DNA of 64,000 nt, taken from NCBI RefSeq assembly GCF_900109615.1, contig NZ_FOIX01000001.1, positions 434,001-498,000 of the forward strand, in the 5' to 3' direction. The notes under the pieces were generated by a model, which saw only the letters and a list, made by a program, of their open reading frames with translations, was not told the DNA's origin and did no database searches. The position numbers and the translations under genes are program-made. Numbering within the stretch: position 1 is the first letter of the stretch; every line of letters starts with the position of its first letter. The stretch is from Kaistella antarctica (GTDB lineage Bacteria; Bacteroidota; Bacteroidia; Flavobacteriales; Weeksellaceae). This document shows positions 1 to 7,716 of the stretch, piece by piece.

Positions 1-120
1 AACATACAAGGAGTTCTCAACTGCTTTTCGGCTGTCAAAAGTTAATGCTGAAACTTCTCGGTTTGTATCTCCGAGTGTTTCTAGGACGGGAATTCTGTTT
101 AATAAATCTTCTAATTTCAT
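1..120 (-). CDS. murE: UDP-N-acetylmuramoyl tripeptide synthetase MurE, N-terminal fragment
   Basis: Partial gene: it starts at 120 and runs off the left edge, giving 40 codons. MurE adds the third residue (normally meso-diaminopimelate) to UDP-MurNAc-L-Ala-D-Glu in the cytoplasm. The visible N-terminus reads MKLEDLLNRIPVLE and then a segment containing LTFDSRKAVENSLYV, which matches the substrate-binding N-terminal domain of Mur ligases (the S/DSR motif that contacts UDP). It lies 12 nt downstream of ftsI on the same strand, the usual order in the division and cell wall cluster. The ATP-binding and catalytic domains are outside the window, so the assignment rests on this fragment plus synteny. 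Confidence 0.85.
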   Translation of the reverse strand, partial: MKLEDLLNRIPVLETLGDTNREVSALTFDSRKAVENSLYV

Positions 121-132
121 ATTGTTATAGAA

Positions 133-2124
133 TTAATTCTGCAGTTGCAGATAAATTCTTTGGTCTTTATTAATGATGGTTCCTTCCAATGGGAACTGTT
201 CTTTTATTTTTCCGACACCTTTATAATCAACCCGATAACCTTGGTTTTCTAATTGAGGGATAATATTTTTACCAATCAATCCAGTCACTCTAGGCATTGT
301 TTTATCTTTTACAGCAATTTTTACATTGGGTTCAGTCATTTTACTGAGATCAACTTTACGATCCACCAACATTTCTTTTTCAATATTCTGCGGCGTTTTC
401 AAAAATGTCTTTCCGGCAATTTCTTTAAAGACTGGCGCCGCCACGGTAGAACCGTAAAATCCTTTTGAGTTGTCTGGTTCACTCACCATCACATAACAGG
501 TGTATTTCGGATTGTCTGAGGGATAAAATCCCGCAAACGAGGCTCTGTATTTCATTGGACCTGGCAACCAGTATTCAAATCTGGCCGTTCCAGTTTTCCC
601 AGCCATTTTTAAATTTGGGGTGAAAATACTTCTTGCGGTTCCTTTTTCAACAGCTTTGGTTAAAGCGCTGGTCATCATTTTAATGGCTTTTTCTGAGGCC
701 ATTTTGTTAACCATTACTTTTGGCTTTGCCTGATACAATGTTCTTCCATCCTTTAAAATTTTTTCGATGAAAAGTGGCTCTACCATTTTGCCATTGTTCG
801 CAATTCCGTTATAAAAAGTAGTAAGCTGCAGAAGATTAATATTGGTCGCATAGCCGAAAGAAATAGAAGCCAAAGCACCTGGGCTCCACGTTTTACTTTT
901 CGGTGTTATAATTCTTGGTTTTGTAATTCCAGGCAGTTCGATATCCATTTTATCGAATAACTTCCATCTTCTAAGATGGTCCAAAAAGACTTCTGGTTTA
1001 TCTGAGTAATACTTAGTAATCAGTTTTGCAGTTCCGACGTTACTTGATTTTGCCAGAACATCTGAGATTTCATAAGTTCCACCACCGTGACCATCGGAAA
1101 TCCTTTGTTTAGCATAAGTCCAAACCCCATTTCCAACATTTACGGTTGTGCTTTCATCAATGAAACCATCGTCCATCGCTGCTAATAATGAAATTGTTTT
1201 GAAAGTAGACCCTGGTTCGATATTGTCTTTTATAGCGTAATTATAGGCATCGACATAAATCTCAGGTTCAGTTCGGCGTAAGTTGACCATCGCCTTGACT
1301 TTCCCCGTGGAAACTTCCATGACGATGACGGATCCATGTTCCGCATCGAATTTTACCAACTGTTTTTCTAAAGCAGAATGGGCAATATCCTGAATTCTCA
1401 AATCTATTGTCGTATAAACATCCTGACCGTCGATGGGTTCGTTTACTTTCCAGTAATCGATTGGTTTCCATTGGCTAGAATTGACTCTTTGTTCTAAACG
1501 TGTTCCATCTGCGCCAGTTAGATATTTCGAAAATGCACCTTCTAATCCAGATTTAGCAATTTCATTATCCATCCCAATGGTTCCAGCACCGATTTGCGTT
1601 GTGGCTAATTCTCTTTTGTAGTTTCTATCGACGATAAATCCACCTCTATTTTTTCCTTTCTTAAAAATTGGAAACTGGCGTAGACGATCATAATCGTCAA
1701 AATCAAGTCCTTTTACCAAAGAATAATATTGGTTTTTGGCTTTTTTCTGCTGATCAAACCGATCTCTGAAATAACTTCTTGGTTTCCCGAACATTTTTGA
1801 TAATGAGTCGGTTAAAGAGCCAATGTTGTTAGAATAAACGGTGTCTTTAATGATTTTAAAATCCAGATAAACGTCGTATCTCATTACAGTCGTTGCCAAG
1901 ATGGAACCGTCGGCAGCGTAAAGATTTCCGCGAGCCGCTTTTAGAGTTGCTTCCCGATAATTTTTATTGATGTAATCGTCTTTGATTTCCTGAACATTGG
2001 TGTTTTGTAAAATAAGAATTCTGGCAAGAAACACCACAAAAAGAACGAAGGCAAACCCTGTAAAAAGGTAGCCCCATCTCAATGTTTTTGAGCGTTTTTT
2101 TTCAAATTCATTTTGTACTGCCAT
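133..2124 (-). CDS. ftsI: Penicillin-binding protein FtsI/PBP3-type transpeptidase with PASTA domain
   Basis: Septal peptidoglycan D,D-transpeptidase of 663 aa, anchored in the inner membrane. A single N-terminal membrane segment spans about residues 18-40, a PBP dimerisation domain about 60-230, and the transpeptidase domain about 255-575. The three penicillin-binding motifs are present: STFK at 306-309 (catalytic Ser306), SSN at 360-362 and KTGT at 510-513. A single PASTA-like domain occupies about 607-663. Its start overlaps the ftsL stop by 17 nt, which suggests translational coupling, and murE follows after 12 nt. Length and context fit Bacteroidota FtsI rather than an elongation PBP2, which would sit with rodA/mreC. 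Confidence 0.95.
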   Translation of the reverse strand: MAVQNEFEKKRSKTLRWGYLFTGFAFVLFVVFLARILILQNTNVQEIKDDYINKNYREATLKAARGNLYAADGSILATTVMRYDVYLDFKIIKDTVYSNNIGSLTDSLSKMFGKPRSYFRDRFDQQKKAKNQYYSLVKGLDFDDYDRLRQFPIFKKGKNRGGFIVDRNYKRELATTQIGAGTIGMDNEIAKSGLEGAFSKYLTGADGTRLEQRVNSSQWKPIDYWKVNEPIDGQDVYTTIDLRIQDIAHSALEKQLVKFDAEHGSVIVMEVSTGKVKAMVNLRRTEPEIYVDAYNYAIKDNIEPGSTFKTISLLAAMDDGFIDESTTVNVGNGVWTYAKQRISDGHGGGTYEISDVLAKSSNVGTAKLITKYYSDKPEVFLDHLRRWKLFDKMDIELPGITKPRIITPKSKTWSPGALASISFGYATNINLLQLTTFYNGIANNGKMVEPLFIEKILKDGRTLYQAKPKVMVNKMASEKAIKMMTSALTKAVEKGTARSIFTPNLKMAGKTGTARFEYWLPGPMKYRASFAGFYPSDNPKYTCYVMVSEPDNSKGFYGSTVAAPVFKEIAGKTFLKTPQNIEKEMLVDRKVDLSKMTEPNVKIAVKDKTMPRVTGLIGKNIIPQLENQGYRVDYKGVGKIKEQFPLEGTIINKDQRIYLQLQN

Positions 2125-2473
2125 CTAGACTATCTAATTTTATCAATATTTTGTGTGGATGATTTTCTAATGATAGTAGGGAATCCTGCACCATTTCTTT
2201 TCCTAATTCTGATTCTAATTTTACTTTAATGAGTCGACTTTGAGCGTAGGCATTTCGCGACTTAAATTCTTCGGTCTGTTCTTTTAAAATATTTACCTGT
2301 TCAATTTTCTGGCTGACCAGGTGATTGCTATAAATCATGATCATTAAAAGAAAAAACACCAGCACAAAATATCGGTAATGAATAGTTACTTCATCACGGT
2401 TCAAAAAATTCCCTTTTATTATATCAATAAAAGTGAGTCTTTTTTGTGGACGATTTGCTGGTCTTTTTGCCAT
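2108..2473 (-). CDS. ftsL: FtsL-like divisome protein
   Basis: Small bitopic membrane protein of 121 aa: a basic cytoplasmic N-terminus (about 1-33), one membrane helix (about 34-50, rich in Phe, Leu, Val, Ile and Met), then a periplasmic helical region with coiled-coil character. FtsL partners FtsB and FtsQ in the divisome and activates FtsW/FtsI. Primary sequence is poorly conserved in this family, so the call rests on topology and on position between rsmH and ftsI. The last 17 nt overlap ftsI. Confidence 0.8.
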   Translation of the reverse strand: MAKRPANRPQKRLTFIDIIKGNFLNRDEVTIHYRYFVLVFFLLMIMIYSNHLVSQKIEQVNILKEQTEEFKSRNAYAQSRLIKVKLESELGKEMVQDSLLSLENHPHKILIKLDSLDGSTK

Positions 2474-2541
2474 TTATTTTTGGTGAGTAATAATTGATTA
2501 GCAATGAGTAATTATGTTGCTTATCGCTTTTTACGAACTCT

Positions 2542-3435
2542 TTATATTTTTATTCCTGTTCTTAATTTTGCACTTCGGGCGCGTGAATTTTCTTTAATTT
2601 CGTCACCATCTGGTACCACCGCTTTCGTTTGTAAAAGATCAAATGTCTTAGCGTAATTTCCGAAAATGTCTCTCGCTGGTTCTCCTTCAAACATTCCGTT
2701 TTTCAAAAATCTCTTCACTAAACGGTCTTCTAGTGAGTGGTAAGAAATCGCTACCAATCGGCCGCCAGGTTTTAAGATGCGATGTGCCTGAACGAGTAAT
2801 TCCTTTATTACTTCTAATTCTTGGTTGACTTCTATTCTGATCGCCTGAAATATCTGTGCGTAAACCTTATTCTGCTTAAACTGCGGGATATAACTGAATA
2901 CTTTTTTCAGCTCCTCGGTTGTTTCGATAGGTTTAATTTTACGCTGAGCCACAATTTCTCTTGCTAACTTTCTCGACTCTCTAATCTCGCCGTATTGAAA
3001 TAAAATATCTGCGATATGTTCTTCTTCATATTCGTTAATGACTTTTTTTGCATCCAACATTTGCATCACATTCATTCTCATATCAAGTGGCGCGTTGCTT
3101 CTCGTTGAAAAGCCACGTTCAGCTTCGTCAAATTGGTGAGAAGAAACTCCGAAATCTGCCAGGATGCCATCAACTTTAGAAATACCGTAAGCCATCATCG
3201 CGTTTTCTAAAAACCTGAAGTTTTGATTGATGAGCGTGAATCTTGGGTCGTCGATATTATTTTTCAACGCATCTAAGTCCTGGTCAAAGCCATATAATTT
3301 TCCTTTGGCGGAAAGTCGGCTTAAAATTTCTCTGGAGTGCCCACCGCCACCGAAGGTACAGTCAATGTAGGTTCCGTCAGGATTCGTCACCAAATCATCG
3401 ACACTTTTTTTCAGTAAAACAGGATTGTGATACAT
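2542..3435 (-). CDS. rsmH: 16S rRNA (cytosine(1402)-N4)-methyltransferase RsmH
   Basis: 297-aa SAM-dependent methyltransferase (MraW) that N4-methylates C1402 in the decoding centre of 16S rRNA. The SAM-binding glycine motif is visible near the N-terminus (DCTFGGGGHS, about residues 25-34). Further RsmH hallmarks are ILADFGVSSHQ, the RGFS-x-LDMRMN region (about 107-121), and ISYHSLEDRLVKRF near residue 233. It lies 44 nt downstream of mraZ and 68 nt upstream of ftsL, the classic position in this cluster. Length is normal for the family. Confidence 0.97.
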   Translation of the reverse strand: MYHNPVLLKKSVDDLVTNPDGTYIDCTFGGGGHSREILSRLSAKGKLYGFDQDLDALKNNIDDPRFTLINQNFRFLENAMMAYGISKVDGILADFGVSSHQFDEAERGFSTRSNAPLDMRMNVMQMLDAKKVINEYEEEHIADILFQYGEIRESRKLAREIVAQRKIKPIETTEELKKVFSYIPQFKQNKVYAQIFQAIRIEVNQELEVIKELLVQAHRILKPGGRLVAISYHSLEDRLVKRFLKNGMFEGEPARDIFGNYAKTFDLLQTKAVVPDGDEIKENSRARSAKLRTGIKI

Positions 3436-3479
3436 TTTTCTGTACTAAGTGTTTTTATATTTTAAATTCCTTTGAATTT

Positions 3480-3950
3480 CTATTGTTGCTCTTCATCAAA
3501 ACTAATCGAGCCCATCACGTCTTCCGCTAGTTTTGCGAAATCTTCTTCAGAGGTTGTGATCACTTTCTCATATTCCTCTTTATCCCAAATCTCAAAAAGT
3601 TCACCTGCACTCGTAATAACAACCTCTTTTCGAAGGTTAGCGAAGTGCGTTAAGTCTTTAGAAATTTGTAAACGTCCAGCATTATCGGGTTCTACTATTT
3701 TCACTCCGGCCGTAAACATCCGAATGAAATCTGCATTTTTCTTGATGAAACGATTGAGTTTATTGAGTTTGTTCATCAGTTGTTCCCAGGCCTGCATCGG
3801 ATAAACTTCCAGGCAAGGCTGGAACACGGCGCGTTTGACCACAAAAGAGTCATCGCCAAAATCCCCCATTTGTTTTACCAAAGCTGAGGGGAGTTTTAGC
3901 CGACCTTTGTCGTCAATTCTGCATTCGTATGTCCCGATGAAATTCTTCAT
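3480..3950 (-). CDS. mraZ: Transcriptional regulator MraZ
   Basis: 156-aa DNA-binding protein with two SpoVT/AbrB-like swapped-hairpin domains. The start is placed at the Met that begins MKNFIGTYECRIDDKGRL, the normal N-terminus of the family; an upstream in-frame start would add 13 residues that do not resemble MraZ. MraZ proteins bind TGGGN repeats and repress their own operon. An array of such repeats lies 24-48 nt upstream, so autoregulation is likely. First gene of the division cluster. A -7-like box ends 6 nt before the chosen start, which would make the mRNA leaderless or nearly so. Confidence 0.93.
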   Translation of the reverse strand: MKNFIGTYECRIDDKGRLKLPSALVKQMGDFGDDSFVVKRAVFQPCLEVYPMQAWEQLMNKLNKLNRFIKKNADFIRMFTAGVKIVEPDNAGRLQISKDLTHFANLRKEVVITSAGELFEIWDKEEYEKVITTSEEDFAKLAEDVMGSISFDEEQQ

Positions 3951-3956
3951 TTGGGA

Positions 3957-3964
3957 CAAATTTA
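3957..3964 (-). promoter_or_regulatory. Candidate -7 promoter box of mraZ
   Basis: On the minus strand this reads TAAATTTG, an exact match to the Bacteroidota TAnnTTTG -7 consensus. It ends 6 nt upstream of the chosen mraZ ATG, so transcription would begin at or next to the start codon. No convincing -33 TTG was found at the expected spacing; the MraZ repeats occupy that region instead. Confidence 0.45.
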
Positions 3965-3973
3965 TATAAAAAT

Positions 3974-3998
3974 TTCCAATAGCTCCCACTTTTTCCCA
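3974..3998 (-). promoter_or_regulatory. MraZ operator (three TGGRA repeats)
   Basis: On the minus strand this reads TGGGA, five bases, TGGGA, five bases, TGGAA: three repeats at exact 10-bp periodicity. This is the arrangement known for MraZ boxes in other bacteria (TGGGN repeats with 5-nt spacers). It sits immediately upstream of the putative -7 box, where bound MraZ could block RNA polymerase. Confidence 0.75.
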
Positions 3999-4166
3999 CT
4001 TTTTGACTTAATGTTAATAAGTTTTGATTTAAAGATTAACACATTGATTAAAAAGTAGTTAAAAAATGTTTTTATTTTTGAACCGTAGAAGTTGGCGGTT
4101 CGATCAAAAAAACTTAAATTTAATCTATAAAAGATTCCAAATAAATTTAATTTGGCGTTTAATTTG

Positions 4167-4174
4167 TATTTTTG
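4167..4174 (+). promoter_or_regulatory. Possible -7 promoter box of the alpha/beta hydrolase gene
   Basis: TATTTTTG matches TAnnTTTG and lies 23 nt before the chosen start at 4198. A TTTGG at 4151 is only 12 nt upstream, shorter than the usual spacing of about 19 nt, so the -33 part is doubtful. Confidence 0.3.
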
Positions 4175-4197
4175 CAAACGCTTATAGCGTAAGATTT

Positions 4198-4962
4198 ATG
4201 ATATTTAAAACAAAGAAGGATAAGAAGTTTGCTTTTATTGAAGCAGGAGAAGGAGAGCCGGTAATTTTATTACACGGTTTGATGGGCGGGTTAAGCAATT
4301 TCGATAATACTGTTAAATATTTTGCAGAAAAAGGATATAAGGTTTTTGTACCTGTTCTACCCATCTATGATTTACCCGTTCTCAATACCAACCTTACTAC
4401 GATTGCAAAACATGTTGCAAAATTTATAGAGGAAAAAGTAAAACGACCTGCAACCATAGTTGGAAATTCGATGGGCGGTCATGTAGGTTTAATTCTCACA
4501 TTAGCAAGACCAGAATTGGTAGCTAACTTAGTTCTTACTGGTAGCTCTGGGTTGTACGAAAGATCATTTGGCGACAGTTTCCCTCGAAAAAGTGATAAAG
4601 TTTATATTAGAAAGAAAACCGAAGAAGTTTTCTTTGATCCTAAAGTTGCAACCAATGAGTTGGTGGAAGAAGTTTTTTCTGTAGTGAATGACAGGATGAA
4701 GGGAATTAAAACGGTCATGTTAGCACGAAGCGCCATTAAGCATAACATGTTAAACGATTTGCCAAAAATAACCATCCCTGTTTGTTTAATTTGGGGAAAA
4801 CATGACAATGTAACGCCACCAGAAGTAGCAGTTGATATGCATAAATTCTTGCCTAATTCAGACCTGTTCTGGATTGAAGAATGCGGTCACGCGGCGATGA
4901 TGGAAAAACCAGATGAGTTTAATCATATCTTATATTCCTGGTTACAGAAACAAAAAAAATAA
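4198..4962 (+). CDS. Alpha/beta fold hydrolase
   Basis: 254-aa soluble alpha/beta hydrolase of unknown substrate. The start is placed at the Met of MIFKTKKDKKFAFIEAGEG; the longer open frame upstream has no hydrolase-like sequence and overlaps the candidate promoter. The oxyanion region LLHGLMGG and the nucleophile elbow GNSMGG (catalytic Ser) are clear. The acid is probably the Asp in WGKHDNVTPP, and the His lies in ECGHAAMMEKP, completing the triad. The family includes esterases, lipases and C-C hydrolases; nothing here narrows the choice. Monocistronic, followed by a terminator and then engB. Confidence 0.88.
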   Translation: MIFKTKKDKKFAFIEAGEGEPVILLHGLMGGLSNFDNTVKYFAEKGYKVFVPVLPIYDLPVLNTNLTTIAKHVAKFIEEKVKRPATIVGNSMGGHVGLILTLARPELVANLVLTGSSGLYERSFGDSFPRKSDKVYIRKKTEEVFFDPKVATNELVEEVFSVVNDRMKGIKTVMLARSAIKHNMLNDLPKITIPVCLIWGKHDNVTPPEVAVDMHKFLPNSDLFWIEECGHAAMMEKPDEFNHILYSWLQKQKK

Positions 4963-4965
4963 TTG

Positions 4966-4990
4966 AATGGAAGTTTAGTCTTCCATTTTT
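4966..4990 (+). terminator. Rho-independent terminator
   Basis: Perfect 8-bp stem AATGGAAG / CTTCCATT with a 6-nt loop, followed by a T run. It starts 3 nt after the hydrolase stop codon. Confidence 0.8.
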
Positions 4991-5018
4991 CATTGAGTCA
5001 CCTACATAAAAACTAATT

Positions 5019-5636
5019 ATGGTAATCAAAACAGCAGAATTTGTAAAAAGCAGCGATAAATGGCAGGACTGTCCTGAACCGACCATGCCAGAATATGGTT
5101 TTATAGGAAGGTCAAATGTTGGCAAATCTTCGTTAATCAATGCATTGATGAATCATAAGTATTTGGCAAAGACTTCGGGAACTCCAGGAAAGACACAGTT
5201 GATTAATCATTTTCTCATTAATGACAGTTGGTATCTTACCGATTTGCCAGGTTATGGCTATGCAAGAGTTTCAAAAAGTATGCGCCGTGATTTTGAAAAA
5301 TTGATCACCAATTATATATTGAACCGGAAAAATTTAGTGAATCTTTTTATTTTAATAGATTCGAGACATACTCCCCAAGCCATCGATATTGAATTTATAG
5401 AATGGTGTGGCGAAAACGGAATTCCTTTTTCAATTGCGTTTACGAAAGCAGATAAATTAAAGCCGACCGTGATTGCCGCAAATATAGAGAACTACAAAAC
5501 TGAACTTCTGAAAACTTGGGAGGATTTGCCTGAAGTTTACGTAACCTCTGCGGAGAAAAAAACGGGTGGTGAACCAATTCTAGATTTTATTACAACCACC
5601 AACGAGTTTTTGATGCATAACCACGTTAAGTTTTAA
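5019..5636 (+). CDS. yihA: Ribosome biogenesis GTPase YihA/YsxC (EngB)
   Basis: 205-aa small GTPase needed for late assembly of the large ribosomal subunit. G1 is GRSNVGKS (residues 30-37), the switch I threonine lies in TSGTPGKTQ, G3 is DLPGYG (75-80) and G4 is TKAD near residue 142, followed by a typical TSAEKKTGG G5 region. Length is normal for the family. It is not obviously co-transcribed with the preceding hydrolase because a terminator lies between them; the GNAT gene follows after 21 nt. Confidence 0.96.
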   Translation: MVIKTAEFVKSSDKWQDCPEPTMPEYGFIGRSNVGKSSLINALMNHKYLAKTSGTPGKTQLINHFLINDSWYLTDLPGYGYARVSKSMRRDFEKLITNYILNRKNLVNLFILIDSRHTPQAIDIEFIEWCGENGIPFSIAFTKADKLKPTVIAANIENYKTELLKTWEDLPEVYVTSAEKKTGGEPILDFITTTNEFLMHNHVKF

Positions 5637-5657
5637 CACGTCATTTTAAAATTTTTA

Positions 5658-6110
5658 ATGATGCAACCAATCACTTGGAAAATTAAAACTTTCGACGAGC
5701 TTTCAACCGTAGAATTACATCAAATTATAGAGGCAAGAATTGAAGTTTTTGTTGTGGAACAAAATTGTCCTTATCCAGAAGTTGATGGTTCTGATCCGAA
5801 AGCAATCCATCTATGGGCTGAAAATGAGGGTGAAGTAATCGCTTATTGCAGAATTTTCGAGCCAGGCGTAAAATATTCAGAATGTTCTATCGGTAGAGTT
5901 CTAACCCATCAGAATTTCCGAAAGTTAAATTTAGGAAAAACATTGATGAGGTTTGCGATTAGTACAATCGAAGCAAGATTTCTAAAAACTTCCATAAGGA
6001 TCTCTGCCCAAGATTATTTACTTCCTTTTTATAAAGAATTCGGATTTACACCTACGGGCAAAAGTTATTTAGAAGATAACATTCCCCATTCTGAAATGCT
6101 ACGCTTGTAG
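5658..6110 (+). CDS. GNAT family N-acetyltransferase, ElaA-like
   Basis: 150-aa acetyltransferase of the ElaA group. Typical features are RIEVFVVEQNCPYPEVDG near the N-terminus, the central beta strands with IGRVLTHQNFR, the acetyl-CoA loop region around LGKTLM, and the C-terminal PFYKEFGF motif. The acceptor substrate is not known for this family. Two adjacent Met codons could each serve as start. It is 21 nt downstream of engB and probably co-transcribed. Confidence 0.88.
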   Translation: MMQPITWKIKTFDELSTVELHQIIEARIEVFVVEQNCPYPEVDGSDPKAIHLWAENEGEVIAYCRIFEPGVKYSECSIGRVLTHQNFRKLNLGKTLMRFAISTIEARFLKTSIRISAQDYLLPFYKEFGFTPTGKSYLEDNIPHSEMLRL

Positions 6111-6215
6111 ATTAATTTTCTCTTATAAATATCTAAAGTTTCTCTTAAATTCAAAATGCCGATAATGTTACATCAGTAGTGTTTTGGTCATTCTATTAAA
6201 AAAGTATCAAATAAT

Positions 6216-6247
6216 TTTGGTTTTAATTTGTAAATGATATACTTTTA
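6216..6247 (+). promoter_or_regulatory. Candidate promoter of the BNR-like T9SS protein gene
   Basis: TTTG at 6216-6219, a 20-nt spacer, then TACTTTTA at 6240-6247, one mismatch from TAnnTTTG. The box ends 26 nt before the start codon. Confidence 0.45.
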
Positions 6248-6273
6248 CATCAAATCAATTAACTTTTAATATT

Positions 6274-7599
6274 ATGAAAAAACTTTTACTTACTGGCTTT
6301 GCGCTAGTTTCAATGGCAACACAAGCACAAACCTGGGTGCAACAGAACTCAAATTTCCCGACTGCATCTACTTTGGTGAGAGATATCCACGCTGTTAATG
6401 CAAATGTTGCGTGGGCTTATGCCGCGCTACCTGGAGCAGGAGCAGCTAATTTGCAGCAATATACCAGAACTTCAAATGGAGGTGCTACCTGGACAGCAGG
6501 GCAAATAAATGTGGGAAACACAACACTTGGAATTTCAGATTTAACAGCGGCAGATGCAAATACAGCATGGGTTGCGGTTAATGGATCAAACCAAGGAATA
6601 TGGAAAACTGTGGATGGGGGAACAACTTGGAATAAACAAACTACCGCTGATTACTCCAAGCCACTTTCATTTCCTAACACCATCTACTTTTGGGATGTCA
6701 ATACAGGAGTTTCTATGGGAGACCCAGATACAGCCAATGGAAGATTTACCATTTTTACAACGACCAATGGTGGAACAAACTGGGTGAGAGTTCCAGATGC
6801 TAATTTACCAGCAACATCTGGTGAATATGGATATACGACCATCAAAGCTTTTGCAGGAAATACAATTTGGATTGGTACTGACCAAGGAAGAGTATTGAAA
6901 TCAAATGATAAAGGAATGAACTGGACTGTTACAGCAACTCCAATTATCGATTTCGGTGGTGTTACTACTGCTGGATCAAATGGTCAACTTACTTTGAAAG
7001 ACGCTAATACAGCTTGGGTAATGGATCAAGATGGTATCATCTTTAAAACCACAGATGCTGGTGCTAGCTGGCCCCTGGTAGATGTAATGTCTGGAACCAA
7101 TTATGCAGGAGATTTAAAATATGTTCCTGGTACCGTGCAGACATTAATCAGTTCGGGAGCTGGTAATCCAGAGAGAGGTTCAGCAATTAGTTACGACGGA
7201 GGGGAAAACTGGACCGAATTAACTGCGGATGCTATCAACGGCGACCCAGGAATTACAGCTCTTGCAGCTTATGATGCTTCTACTATTTATGGTGGTGCGT
7301 TCAAAAACACTGCTGGTACGGGCGGGATGAATAAATTAGGTGCACTTTTAGCAACGGCTAACCCAGCATCAGCTAAAACTGCAGTCTCAATTTATCCTAA
7401 CCCAACAAAAGGACAGGTTAACATCGTTTCGAAAAGCGATGTGAAATCAATCTTATTGGTTGATATGAACGGAAGAGCAGTTAAATCTTTTGAGAACACC
7501 AAACAAATCGACTTAGCTGGTCTTCAAAAAGGAGTTTACATTCTTAATGTAACTTTAGCAGACGGACAAAGAACTGCTACTAAATTAATCAAAGATTAA
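6274..7599 (+). CDS. Secreted BNR/sortilin-repeat-like protein with T9SS sorting domain
   Basis: 441-aa exported protein. A Sec signal peptide occupies about residues 1-19 (ending TQAQ). The body contains at least six Asp-box-like motifs of the form GG-x-x-W or similar: NGGATW, DGGTTW, NGGTNW, DKGMNW, DAGASW and DGGENW. These suggest a beta-propeller of the BNR/sortilin or photosynthesis-stability-factor type. The C-terminal about 70 residues form a type A T9SS sorting domain (SIYPNPTKGQVNI, then LQKGVYILNV, ending KLIKD), so the protein should cross the outer membrane by T9SS and be released or attached to the surface. Function unknown. Flanked by its own promoter and terminator. Confidence 0.88.
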   Translation: MKKLLLTGFALVSMATQAQTWVQQNSNFPTASTLVRDIHAVNANVAWAYAALPGAGAANLQQYTRTSNGGATWTAGQINVGNTTLGISDLTAADANTAWVAVNGSNQGIWKTVDGGTTWNKQTTADYSKPLSFPNTIYFWDVNTGVSMGDPDTANGRFTIFTTTNGGTNWVRVPDANLPATSGEYGYTTIKAFAGNTIWIGTDQGRVLKSNDKGMNWTVTATPIIDFGGVTTAGSNGQLTLKDANTAWVMDQDGIIFKTTDAGASWPLVDVMSGTNYAGDLKYVPGTVQTLISSGAGNPERGSAISYDGGENWTELTADAINGDPGITALAAYDASTIYGGAFKNTAGTGGMNKLGALLATANPASAKTAVSIYPNPTKGQVNIVSKSDVKSILLVDMNGRAVKSFENTKQIDLAGLQKGVYILNVTLADGQRTATKLIKD

Positions 7600-7620
7600 T
7601 AGGTACTTTAAATAATTTTA

Positions 7621-7654
7621 AAATGGGTGAGAGTTTTCTCATCCATTTTTTTTT
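7621..7654 (+). terminator. Rho-independent terminator
   Basis: Stem AATGGGTGAG / CTCATCCATT (one G-T pair) with a short loop and a run of nine or more T, 22 nt after the T9SS protein stop codon. Confidence 0.85.
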
Positions 7655-7716
7655 ATTTGTTCACAACCATCAAGTAAAAGGAATTTCCTAAATTAGCAAC
7701 TTAAATAAATTATTAA

